The position numbers were made by a program, and so were the translations under genes. Shown piece by piece: positions 47,601-57,330 of a stretch of 64,000 nt of DNA (position 1 is its first letter; every line of letters begins with the position of its first letter). Under the pieces are notes generated by a model, which saw only the letters and a list, made by a program, of their open reading frames with translations, searched no databases and was not told the DNA's origin. The stretch lies in the NCBI GenBank assembly GCA_051453625.1, contig JBOZIK010000001.1, positions 61,527,121-61,591,120 on the forward strand. The letters are read 5' to 3'. The stretch is from Welwitschia mirabilis. Lineage: Eukaryota; Gnetophyta; Gnetopsida; Welwitschiales.

Positions 47601-48440
47601 CATCTTTAAAAATTTTATGTGTATCATCTTTATTATTAGAATCTTTATCAGATTAAACCTAACTAGGAAAAGGAATAGAATCTTTTAATTTTCTCTTTTG
47701 AAACTATTTTATAGAATCATATTCAAGATTTTTAATTATTTTATTTAAACTTACATCTTCTCTAGTTTTTAAACTAGGTTCTAAAATTACTTTTCTAAAT
47801 CCAATGAAATTTTCATTAGTGTGTTCCTCCATTACATTAGCTTATTTTAGGTTAGGAGTATATTAGGAAGGTAAGCTATGATGATCTCCCTTTTTATTTT
47901 ATTGTTGAAGCATAAAATTAATTGTTTATTGCATTTGATTCATTTTATTAATCAATAACTTCATTGTTTCTTTTAGTTTAATTTCTTATGGAGGAGGAAG
48001 AGGTAAATATTTAAGTTGCCATTGAGATTGATCATTATTATAAGGATGAAAGGAATTCTAATGAAAATTATTTGGATGAGAATTGGAATACATATTAAAT
48101 GGTGTGGAAGCATGATAATTTTGATTAAAGGCATGGGCTTTAAAAAAATGATGATGATGTAAAGCATTTTGAATTGCCTTAAAGTTTTCACAAAATTTAA
48201 TGGAATGACCCTCTATGTAACACAACTCATAAAAAGATGAACTTAAAAAAGGTTGAGTTGAAACTTTTTTAAGCTTTCTTGTTCTAAATTAAGATTTTCA
48301 AGTTAAGTGGATAGAACTTTCATTTTCATAGCTACTTTATCCTAATATTTAAAAAATTCACTCAAGGTAAACTTGCTTCTAACTTGGCATTATCATAAAT
48401 ATAATTCATAAATAATCCAAATTTTACTCATAAAGTTATA
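47600..48440 (-). pseudogene. Short Gag with zinc knuckle (internal A)
   Basis: On the minus strand: a Lys/Leu-rich start, then a knuckle at 48190-48231 reading YELCYIEGHSIKFC, where the first Cys has become Tyr, then AIQNALHHHHFFKAHAFNQN and an Asn/Pro-rich tail. The usual Gag core (CPQHG, LLEN) is absent, so the Gag of this family is short compared with elements 1 to 3. The primer site lies only about 200 bp upstream. Confidence 0.65.
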
Positions 48441-48640
48441 ATATTAACAGATAGATAAAGAGATGCATAAAAAAGTAAGAAGAGTTAGCATGTGTGCACA
48501 TGAAAGGCTTGATGGAGTAACATAATACTAATGGACTTATGAATGCAATTGTAATATTGAAATAACTTGAAAATAATCAAATTCCAAGAGTGTAAGTAAA
48601 TTCTTAAAGAAAAGTATAATACTTCACATAATAATAACAA

Positions 48641-48660
48641 GTGATTCCTAATCAGCACCA
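48641..48660 (-). promoter_or_regulatory. Decayed primer binding site (internal A)
   Basis: GTGATTCCTAATCAGCACCA, four bases from the LTR start. It corresponds to the site at 58391-58410 and is more damaged, with one or two indels besides transitions. Confidence 0.6.
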
Positions 48661-48664
48661 ATCT

Positions 48665-49648
48665 TGAATGGAGTAAAAACTCAATTTTTAAAACAAAGAG
48701 ATCACACTCTAAGACTTTGAAAATAATTATGTACTTAACATGATAATTTAACTTAGGGAAAGAAAATTAAGTATAAAAGTTCAAATTGTATCAAAAAGAA
48801 TTTTCCTGCATTCAATTACAAATATAGTGGAAGTACACGAGTATCAAAATGATGGAAAAATTGACATGAATTCATATGAAAATATTAATATTGCTTTATT
48901 GAACTATTAATTCATATGATAAAACAACTTTTTCTCTTAAGTAACATATAACTAATTTAACACATATGACATAAAATAATCATGAAAATTACATGTGTAA
49001 AAGCATAGTTTCATAAGATGTGAAAGTGAAAATACAAGAAAACAAGAAGAAGTAATTCATAAGATTCTAAAGATCAATTATAATTCACATGAATAAGCAA
49101 GGAAGTTTAAACACTCAAATTTACCTAAGTAATTTTCATATGTAAAAATAATTTTTCTTAAAAAGTTAACTTCCTTAATTCATATTAAATGGATGTAATT
49201 ATTTAATTTAAGAATTAAAATCCATTATATGTAAATGTACATCAATTTAGAATCAAAATATAACACATGTAAATCTAGATTCTTCAAATTGATTAGGGAA
49301 ATCATTTGACAAAAATAAGGTTTTTGCTAAATTACAACATATTTGACTTGAAAGATAACTCTTTACTTAATAATAACATGAATTATAAAAACATTAAAAT
49401 AATAAAATCAGGATTTAAATTAATAAAAAATTAATAAAAAATAGCATAAGAATGTTCATTAAATCAAAGTAATCCTAGTTAGTTTCGAGTCGTTTTGACA
49501 GATAAAACAAGAAGAAATGAAGAGGAGAGAGAAAAGGGAGAGCGAAAATTTAGAGAAATAGACTTATAAACTTTCATAACCCTCAAAATACTTATAATAT
49601 GACATAAAACAAATTTATAAAACTAAATATTAAAGTTAAGCAGAATCG
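48665..49648 (-). repeat. Middle LTR of the Athila array, cut short
   Basis: Starts TGAATGGAGTAAAAACTC and follows the other two LTRs block by block (AACTTAGGGAAAGAAAATTA, GACTTGAAAGATAACTCTTT). Only about a third of the LTR is present before the 100-N gap. Confidence 0.85.
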
Positions 49649-49748
49649 NNNNNNNNNNNNNNNNNNNNNNNNNNNNNNNNNNNNNNNNNNNNNNNNNNNN
49701 NNNNNNNNNNNNNNNNNNNNNNNNNNNNNNNNNNNNNNNNNNNNNNNN
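49649..49748. other. Assembly gap, 100 N, probably hiding several kb
   Basis: Left of it a 2.8-kb LTR stops after about 1 kb; right of it a copia element begins in the middle of RT. Both missing pieces are expected inside the gap. Confidence 0.9.
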
Positions 49749-49750
49749 CA

Positions 49751-50300
49751 ATCAAAGGAATCACACCTTCATACTGTTAAAAGAGTCATAAGATATATAA
49801 AAAGCACAATCGACTATGGGCTATGGTATCCTATAGAAAATTCCTTTGAGCTTGCAAGTTTTAGTGATGTAGAGTAGGCTGGTTGTAAAGATGATTAAAA
49901 AATTACAAGTGGAAATTGTTTTCTTTTAGGATCATGTTTGATAGGATGGATAAGTAAGAAGTAAAACTCTATCTCCCTTTCCATAATAAAAGCAGAATAT
50001 ATAGCACTAGGGAATTGTTATACCCATCTTCTATGGATGAAGGAGATTCTCAAAGACTTTAGAGTAAGTTTTGAATAGGTTTAAATCTTTTGTGATAATA
50101 CTAGTGTAATTAATATCTCAAATAATCCTATTTAATATTCTTGAACTAAACATATTGAACTAAGACACCATTTCCTTAGAAATCAAGAAGAAAAAGGCAA
50201 CATTTCTATAAACTTTGTTAGCATTAATAAATAACTAGCTGATATTTTCATAAAGCCCCTAAACTTTGATAACTTTTGAGACTTCATCGCAAATTGAAAG
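49751..50300 (+). pseudogene. Copia RT end and RNase H (E5)
   Basis: KESHLHTVKRVIRYIKSTID, YGLWYPIENSFELASFSDVE (SDAD expected), GNCFLLGSCLIGWISKK, SIIKAEYIALGNCYTHLLWM (EAEY has become KAEY), IFCDNTSVINISNNPI, KHIELRHHFLRNQEEKGNIS and LADIFIKPLNFDNF. The last phrase is the conserved end of copia pol. One frame runs through the whole piece with about eight stops, most at former Gln or Trp codons. Confidence 0.9.
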
Positions 50301-50701
50301 TTGTCTCTCTGTCTTCCGACTAAAAGTAGGGTAGTTAACCCGATCTTGTATTCAGTTGACTGGATCTAGAGAAGAAGTTGGGTCGACAACATTTTATTCG
50401 ATCACCCGGTCTTTCAAAGATCAGACCTAAACCCAGTTGGGTCGATTGGACTGAAGTGTTGACTGACTGGACCTAGAATTTTTGTGACCTGAATTTCATT
50501 AGATCGATCGGATCTATAGGGCTACAGTGTGGGAGATAAGCAGTGGACCTGATTTTTTTCTTAAATCTAACTTGGTTACCCCTCTTTATAAAATCATATG
50601 GAGCCTTAACCTTTCTCATTCATACTTGTCCACTTGTCTCTCTTAGATTTAGCTGTCTCTCTTGAGTTGTTTTATCTTCAAGAAGTACTACATGCTTTCA
50701 A
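50300..50701 (+). other. Spacer with GTCGACTGG-like words (E5)
   Basis: Words such as GTTGACTGGATC (50357), GTTGGGTCGATTGGAC and GTTGACTGACTGGACC recur in the first 220 bp, and the stretch is clearly richer in G+C than the rest of the window. Similar words recur in the LTR of the same element. Confidence 0.55.
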
Positions 50702-51720
50702 ATGACAGAGGATCCCTCAAGAAGATCTTATCAAAAGGAACTAGCCAATAAAGATCTAGGGTATTTTTACTCTAGAATGTCAAATGAGACTCTATACAAG
50801 TTCACAGAGAAGCTTAAAAAAAAGTCTATCTACCAAGAAAGGCCTATTATTTCTGGGGAACTTAGGGAGCTCAAGGATGTGGTAAGGCTCTTGAATGAAC
50901 TTGATTTGTCTTATTTTCTTGATGATCCTGAGTCAGCATATTTTTTTCTTACACGTATTTTTTACTGAAATGCCTATTTTGATATTAATTCCTCTACCCT
51001 AACAACCCTTGTTTTTGAAAGAAGGATTAGGGTTATTGTAGATCTCATATCCTCCCGTACAAATCTTTGTAGAGGAGATTATGAAAAGTTCTAACCCTTG
51101 CATGACTCCATAAAGGATAAGGCAGAGGTCACCAAGGAGCTCTGTGGTAAGTTTATTTGGTGGAAAACCAATCTCTCCACCTCCTATCTTACCCCAAAGT
51201 ACTGCTTTATTCATTTAGTTTTTACATACAATTTCTTACGTCTTAGGGGTCATTTAATGAGATCTCCAACTATAGGGCTTATCTGTTGTATTTGGTAGTA
51301 ACTGGTTATTCTATTGATGCTCTTATCATTATGCTTAAAAATATGGTCTTTCAGTTGAAGTATCATAAAACTAGGGCTCTTCCTTATTCTATCTTAATCA
51401 CAAATATTTTTAATCATTTTAAAGTCTAGTTGCACCCTAATCTAGAAACTTTAACTCCTATGTCTGCCATTGGGGATGCAACTCTGTTCTGCATGCATAT
51501 TTTCTCTGGATCTAAGAATTATTTTCTAAATCTCCTTTTCCTAAGAAGATCTTTGTTGAAGAGGCTTTTTCATACTTGAAGAAGTTGGATTCATATACAA
51601 GGAAAATAAAAGAGACTCTTATTGTAACAGGGTATGAGGTTGCTTCTGAGAAGCTAGTAGCTCTGCTCTAAAGGTGACCAAAGAAGAGAAAGGAGAAGAA
51701 GACCCATATTTAGACTAATT
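50702..51720 (+). pseudogene. Env-like/plant transposon protein frame (E5)
   Basis: Begins with an 88-codon open frame from the ATG at 50702: FYSRMSNETLYKFTEKLKKK, SIYQERPIISGELRELKDVV, NELDLSYFLDDPESAYFFLT. After a single TGA it goes on as INSSTLTTLVFERRIRVIVD, and later, in shifted frames, VTGYSIDALIIMLKNMVFQL and TRALPYSILITNIFNHFKV (51300-51430), LETLTPMSAIGDATLF. The layout (short charged start, FYSR block, LPYS-ILITNIF block) fits the putative plant transposon protein found as the third frame of SIRE/Maximus elements. No signal peptide or convincing membrane segment is visible, so a true envelope role is not supported. Confidence 0.6.
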
Positions 51721-51786
51721 TCTTGTTTTCTATATTCTTTTTTAGTTGTCCTTGTTATTTTTTGTTTTTCTTCTTTGTCATTGATG

Positions 51787-51804
51787 TCAAAAGGGATAGA
51801 AATC
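51787..51804 (+). other. Polypurine-tract-like word upstream of the real one
   Basis: TCAAAAGGGATAGAAATC after GATG resembles the tract at 52199 and is also followed by TTGTAT-like sequence. SIRE-type elements may have more than one such tract. Confidence 0.4.
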
Positions 51805-52198
51805 ATATTTGTATTTTTAGTTATTATTAGTTGAAATCAGATGTTATCAGTTGTTCTCTATAGTACCTATTCTCAGTTGTAATTACTCTTTTATGTATAT
51901 CTTTCTATTATACTACTTAAAATTAGTTAATAGAAATGCATTTGATATCATTTTGTCTTGTCTATTAATGAATAATACATTTACCATAAACCATGATTTT
52001 GTCACATCTATTAAGGAATATTACATGTCTAATGAACTATACTTCAAATTGTTTATATATATTCCTCTCTTTAGAAAATCATTTTGAATGCTTAATTTGA
52101 ATAAATATACTTAATAATATTTTGCAAATCTAATGGGCATTTTCTAAGGGTTATATTCTAATTAATATTTTAACCAAGTATAGTTTTCCATCAATGTC
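51805..52198 (+). other. 3' untranslated region of E5
   Basis: AT-rich. A 78-codon hydrophobic open frame (51851-52087) is probably chance, as it lies between two polypurine-like tracts and has no recognised motif. Confidence 0.5.
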
Positions 52199-52209
52199 AA
52201 AGGGGAAGA
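52199..52209 (+). promoter_or_regulatory. Polypurine tract of E5
   Basis: AAAGGGGAAGA after AATGTC and before TTATTAAGTT; the SIRE/Maximus junction AAAGGGGGAGATTGTTAAG with two transitions. Confidence 0.8.
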
Positions 52210-52380
52210 TTATTAAGTTATAATTTACCAAGTTGATGTCAAACTAACATTTTTTGGTATAGAAGATGCATGTGTATTTCTTGTAGAAAATATTAATCCT
52301 TGTAGATCAGAAGCAGTAAACATTTGTTACTAACCTTACCTGAACTTGAAAAAGTTCAATCCCTTAAAGAGATTAGTTGG

Positions 52381-52650
52381 ATTCCTAAGGGATCAACCAA
52401 ACCTGTATTAAGAAGTATCAAAACTAGATTACTAAGGGGTCGAACAAATTCCTAAAGGGTAGACTAGACCTATATAATAACTTTATCATATTCGATCATC
52501 AAGGATTTAACCATATTCCTGAGGGATTGACTAAATCTAGAGTAAAAATGTTTCACCTTTTATCATTAATGGGCCGACCCAGATTCCTAAGGAATCAACT
52601 AGACCTAAGCTAAAAATGTTGTTCTGCATTTTCTACACATGGGGTTGACT
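52381..52650 (+). repeat. Four tandem 67-68 bp units in the LTR of E5
   Basis: The word ATTCCTAAGGGATCAACC and its variants start at 52381, 52448, 52515 and 52583, so the period is 67, 67 and 68. Units also share a GACTAGACCT-like and a TAAAAATGTT-like word. They lie 230-500 bp before the TATA box, in the likely U3 part. Confidence 0.8.
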
Positions 52651-52883
52651 AAACCAAATGGCAGTCAACTGGATATGCAGTTGATCAGATCCCAAATGGG
52701 GTTGACTAGACATGAAGATGTAAAGAAAGCAAGTTAACTAGAAGAACATGGAGGTGACTGACTTCAATGATGGTACTCAATAGTGTCAACCGGACATTTC
52801 GAGGGGTCGATCAATCATGATGGAAATAGAATTTTTCTAGTCATTAGCCTCCTGTTTGTATCTGTTGGAGAATTTGGTTTACT

Positions 52884-52890
52884 TATAAAA
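52884..52890 (+). promoter_or_regulatory. Likely TATA box of the E5 LTR
   Basis: TATAAAA, followed by CCCTAAAATG, at a usual distance behind the repeat-rich U3 part and ahead of the R/U5 part of the LTR. Confidence 0.5.
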
Positions 52891-53465
52891 CCCTAAAATG
52901 TATCTCCTATATATTTGTCAGCCATCAAAATCATTGTATGATCTTTTAGCCCATCTTCTACTTGATCATAAATCAAACAAACATCTTTTTCATTATTAGT
53001 CCTTTGGTCAACCGGTTTGCGCTATACATATGGATTTGTAATATCATTTTAAATAGTGTATCACCATCATTATTGTACTTCATATTTAATGGAGCCTATG
53101 CATTGCATCACACTATTAACACTGAAAAGCATTCTCTCTAAAGGTTAAGACTCAGCCTCTAAAAAGTCTAATTATAAAAGGTTGCAGCTAACCCTAAAAT
53201 AACTAGAAAGTGAGTAATGAAGATCCGATTCAATCTTGGATAGAAGCTGACCACCAAGAGTGGAGTAGGGGGTTTCTTGAGCCATTATAAATCATGTGTC
53301 TATTTCGATTAGTAGTTTCTGCTTTCGGGTATTTTTCTTTCATATCACTTTTTGTATTTCATATGCATAAATATCTTTTGGTATTCAATACTTGTGAAGA
53401 TATATTTTGAATTTACTTAGTTTTAAAATCCTATTCACCCCTCCTCTAGGGTTATAGATCCTTCA

Positions 53466-54300
53466 ATAAGTTATTAAGAGTGAAAAGTAAAATAAAAACT
53501 TAAAAATAAAAGCTAAAAATACTTTTGTGTTAATACTTTTTAGAAAAAAAAAAATAGAAGTAGGTCCTTCACAAAGCTTGTAGCCCTTCTAAATGCAACT
53601 ACATGAGACCCATAGCTCTTATTTCATCATCTAAAAAAAATCAATATTTTTAAAAGTTTTAGGTAAAATAAAGAAATACAAATAAAGTTTTCTATCTTTT
53701 AGTTTTTTATATTTTATTACATTTACATTCAAAAGATGATTCAAAATAGATCTTAATCCCATTTAAATTTTGATCATTAAATAACTTGAGTTTATATCCA
53801 CTTACTCATTTGACATAACCAATTTTAAAATCTTGGATATCAATAGCACCAAAAGAAAAATAATAAATATCAAAAAAGGAACCTTTCCATTTAGATTTTA
53901 ACTTTCTAAGAAATAAATGAAAATAAGAATTAAAAGGTAAAACTTTATCACCTACATGAAATGCTTTCCTAAGTATGATTTAATCATGATAACGTTTCGC
54001 TCATTTTTTGGACAAGAACTTGATTGTCATAAGCATTTAATCTTATTTTATCTAATTTATTTAATTGATCTAATTTATTTTTAGCACAGTTTTCAAAATT
54101 AAGACTAAGTTTATGAATAGCATTAAAAGCTTTATTTTCTATCTCATTAAGAAAAAAAACATTGTCTATCATAAATAAGTTTGAAAAGAGTCATGTCAAT
54201 GTAAGTTTTAAAAGCTATACGATAAGCTCATAATACCTCAAACAATTTTAGTAATCAATATTTTCTATTAGCATTAAGTTTTTTTAAAGAATTCTAATAG
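53466..54300 (-). other. 3' part of internal B
   Basis: Starts ATAAGTTATTAAGAG and parallels 43728-44500 of internal A (CCATAGCTCT, TTTAAAATCTTGGAT-like blocks). It holds the Glu/Leu/Asn-rich end of the integrase frame (54172-53987: DKIRLNAYDNQVLVQ), which matches the C-terminal region behind the gypsy integrase core. Confidence 0.6.
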
Positions 54301-54920
54301 GCTCACAGTTAGTTACTTCAACTTGATCATTAGTTTAAGGATGATAAGCAATAGCTACCACATTGAAGGAAAATATTTATAAAAATTTGCAAAAATGGAT
54401 TCCTTAATCACTAGTGATTACCTTAGGATGACCAAAGTGGGAAATAACATAATCTTTCAAAAATCTAACAATTGTTTTAACATCACAATCTTTATAAGCT
54501 TTGGCTTCTATTCATTTAGAAACATAATCCACATAAATAAGAATATAAACATTAGTAAAGGAGCATGGAGATGATTCAATGAAATTAATACCCGAAACAT
54601 CAAAAGGTTCACAAACAATGATTGATTCAAAAGGAATTTTGTTTCTCCTACTAATGCTACCCATTATTTAGCATTTATTACATGATTTACAAAATTCATT
54701 AGCATCTTTAAAAAGAGTAGGCCAAATGAAGCCCAAATGTAAAACTTTAGATGTAGTTTTCTTCTTACTAAAATAACTATCACAAATATCATTATGATAA
54801 AATTCTAGTATTCTATTCATTTCATTCTTAGATACACACCTTTGAAAGACATGATCAGTATAATATTTAAACAAAAGAGGTGGTTCCCAAGGAAATTTAT
54901 GTTGTTGAGATAGAATTTCT
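54300..54920 (-). pseudogene. Athila-like integrase (internal B)
   Basis: Zinc-binding part: CVSKNEMNRILEFYHNDICD, IWPTLFKDANEFCKSCNKC with both Cys kept. Core: FESIIVCEPFDVSGINFI with the first catalytic Asp as Asn, as in internal A; YVDYVSK-stop-IEAKAYKD; KVITSD-stop-GIHF with the second Asp kept; AYHP-stop-TNDQVEVTN with the final Glu kept. The finger and the RNase H share one open frame of 262 codons (55456-54671), the longest in the window. Confidence 0.87.
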
Positions 54921-55500
54921 TTTTGATCATAATAAGACATTTTACTAGGAAGTTTACCACAAGATTTAAAATTTTCAATATCAGCATACCAAGGCAACAC
55001 ATTCATAGCAAATAAATTTTTGTCAAAAAAACTTTCATTCATTTCAGATGATCCAATAGGCATGGAAAGATGACATAAATGATTCACAACTATGTTTTTA
55101 TTTTTTGATCTATCTTTAATTATAATATAAAATTCTTGCATCAGTAAAGCCCAACACATAAGACGAGGTTTAGTTAGAGGCTTATCTCGAATGTATTTTA
55201 AAGTGGCATGATTAGTAAAGATAATGATATGATAATCAATAAGATAATGGCAAATTTTTTCATGAGTAAAGATTACAATTAACATCTCCTTTCCAATAGG
55301 AGAATAATTAAGTTGGACATAATACAAGGTCTTACTAGCATAGAAAATAACGAAGGATTTACACTCAAGAGTTTGACTTAAGACTGCACCTACTGCAAAA
55401 TCACTTAAATCAGTCATAACTTCAAAAGGACAATGCCAATTAGGAGATTGAAGCATACGTAAAGATGATAAAAGATCTTTAGGTTTTTAAATTTTAAGTT
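54920..55500 (-). pseudogene. Athila-like RNase H (internal B)
   Basis: Open frame from MLQSPNWHCPFEVMTDLSDF with D-L-S-D in place of D-A-S-D, then KTLYYVQLNYSPIGKEMLIV (Glu kept), IIFTNHATLKYIRDKPLTKP (FSDHAALKYL expected: Asp to Asn), and NKNIVVNHLCHLSMP (VADHLSR expected: Asp to Asn). Two of four catalytic acids are thus lost by G-to-A changes although the frame stays open. Confidence 0.87.
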
Positions 55501-56370
55501 CACACTTAGATGTCCAAGGTAAAAAATGCATCTTTCATAACTAATTTAGTTAAAGATTTACTGAGAGAACTAAAAGATAGAATGAAATGGAAATAGAACC
55601 AATTATATCCTAAGAAAGATCTTATATCTTTAACACAAGTAGACGTAGGAAGAGAACAAATGATATCAATCTTCATAAGATCTACTTCTATTTCTTCTTT
55701 AGAGATAATATGGCCAAGAACAATGTCTCTAGTAACCATGAAATTACTTTTTCTCAACTAAGTTTAAGATTATAATCAATACAACAATTTAAGATTAACT
55801 TCAAATGACACATTATTTAATCAAAAGAATCAACATAGAGAGAAAAATCATCCATAAAGATTTCTAAACATTTATTAATAAATTCAATAAAAAGACTATT
55901 CATACACCTTTAAAAAGTTGCAGGAGCATTACATAAACTACAACACATATGACGATAGGCAAAAGTTCTAAAGGGATAAGTAAAGTATGTTTTTCTTCAT
56001 TTTTTAGAACTATAGGAATTTGATTATAACCATTATATTCATCCATAAAAATAATAATAATGATACCAAAAAATTTTATTAAGAATTGAATAGATAAAAG
56101 GGATAGGAAAATGATCTTTCTTAGTCTGATTATTAAGGGCATGAGAAGTAATATAAATTCCTCATTTACCATTCTGCTTTGGGACAACTTATAAAGAACT
56201 CACCTATTCATTATCTATAATGGAATAAATAATATTGTCTTTTTAAAGTTTTATGATTTTTCATTTAAAAGTATCCTTGAGCTTTGGATTAAGTCTACGC
56301 TGAGCTTAATGTATAGGTTTGATATCAGGTCCTAAATAAATATAATGAGAACAAATATAAGGATGAACAC
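55500..56370 (-). pseudogene. Athila-like reverse transcriptase (internal B)
   Basis: FMDEYNGYNQIPIVLKNEEK (56065-56000), a frameshift, then FAYRHMCCSLCNAPATF, EIFMDDFSLYVDSFD with FMDD intact at 55847-55858, and an open frame 55757-55509 with MRKSNFMVTRDIVLGHIISK, IDIICSLPTSTCVKDIRSFL. The N-terminal third is scrambled around 56190-56370. Confidence 0.85.
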
Positions 56371-56389
56371 AAATCAAATCATGATAAAA

Positions 56390-56830
56390 CTAGACAAAAG
56401 CTAAAGAATGGTTAAGTAATAAATCAGTAAGTTCTTTTTCTTGATAAGGATTAAGATGAACACTAATGATAACAGGTTTATATTGATTACTAGCTAGAAA
56501 GATATACTTTAAATGATTAAATATAGGTTTTATATCATCATTATCAATACTATTAGCTATAAAAATATCACTCAAAGAAGCATTTATTTTCATTTCTTTA
56601 AAATCATAACTAAAATCTTCAAAATAAACACATTCTATAGGACTAACAATTTTATTTAAATCTAAATAAGATGTAACAAGTAATTCATATTTTGCATCCA
56701 AACAAAGCATATCATTTAAAATTAAAAATAAATCATCACTTACGAGTTGAATTCTAAGTATAGGTAAATGTTCACTTAATTTAATAGGCTTTTTATTCCA
56801 ATTAGAAAACACATTCAAGGTCATGGAAAG
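56390..56830 (-). pseudogene. Protease-RT linker (internal B)
   Basis: A 144-codon open frame: MTLNVFSNWNKKPIKLSEHL, IQLVSDDLFLILNDMLCLDA, YLDLNKIVSPIECVYFEDFS, KPIFNHLKYIFLASNQYKPV, YQEKELTDLLLNHSLAFV. It corresponds to the region between protease and RT of Athila elements (ELKPLP.HLKYAFLG). Internal A carries the same region at 46690-47040 with more damage. Confidence 0.8.
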
Positions 56831-57330
56831 ATTACCAAAAATAATTTTTAATGTACCAAATCTATAATTAATTTCTACATCTATTATAGCAATTCAAGAT
56901 CTACTAAGGATAATAGGATAACTAGTGGAATCCATGAGGACTTTAAGAATAATGAAGTTAATAGGATAAACTGCTTTATCAATTTGGATTAAGACATATT
57001 TTAAAATTCCAAATAATTTAACCAAGGTTCTATTAGCCATAGAAAGAATTACATTAGGGGTATTAACATGGTTAAATCCTAAGGTATGAAAAATAGGTTT
57101 TGACATAATGTTAACTTCAGCTGCTAAATCTACTAAGGCTGTATCAATAATATGGTTACTAATAGTAATATAAATAGTAGGGGATTTAGGGTCATCATAT
57201 TTCACAAGAATTTTTTATTATAAAATACAAGTAGTATGTGTGCTAAGATTAATTATTCTCTATAAAGTTACATTTTTTTTTACGAGTGCATAAGTCTTTG
57301 AGAAACTTGGAATAAGATAGAATTTGCTTA
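56830..57330 (-). pseudogene. Athila-like protease (internal B)
   Basis: Open frame of 103 codons (57205-56897): MKYDDPKSPTIYITISNHII, ALVDLAAEVNIM with the catalytic Asp kept but Gly replaced (DLGA to DLAA), GFNHVNTPNVILSMANRT, GILKYVLIQIDKAVYPINFI, SYPIILSRS. It is the only protease copy of the array with the Asp present. Confidence 0.85.

Larger units (their letters stand above)
49749..53465 (+). mobile_element. Copia element E5, 3' half (SIRE/Maximus type)
   Basis: From the gap rightwards: end of RT with RNase H (49751-50300), a spacer rich in GTCGACTGG-like words, an env-like frame (50702-51720), polypurine tract (52199-52209) and 3' LTR (52211-53465). The 5' half is missing. It lies in plus orientation inside the minus-strand Athila array and is less decayed than its surroundings, so it was inserted later. 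Confidence 0.82.
52211..53465 (+). repeat. 3' LTR of E5
   Basis: Starts TATTAAGTTATAATTT (TG to TA) after the polypurine tract and ends CTCTAGGGTTATAGATCCTTCA in two short blocks typical of the copia LTR end. Directly after it the Athila internal B sequence begins. It includes a 67-68 bp tandem repeat and a TATA box. Confidence 0.8.

Noticed and set aside
47973-48191. A 72-codon Ile-rich minus-strand frame
   Set aside because: It is a shifted-frame reading of the Asn/His-rich Gag tail of internal A.
51851-52087. A 78-codon hydrophobic frame
   Set aside because: It is located in the 3' untranslated region of E5, is AT-rich, and has no motif; chance is the simplest explanation.
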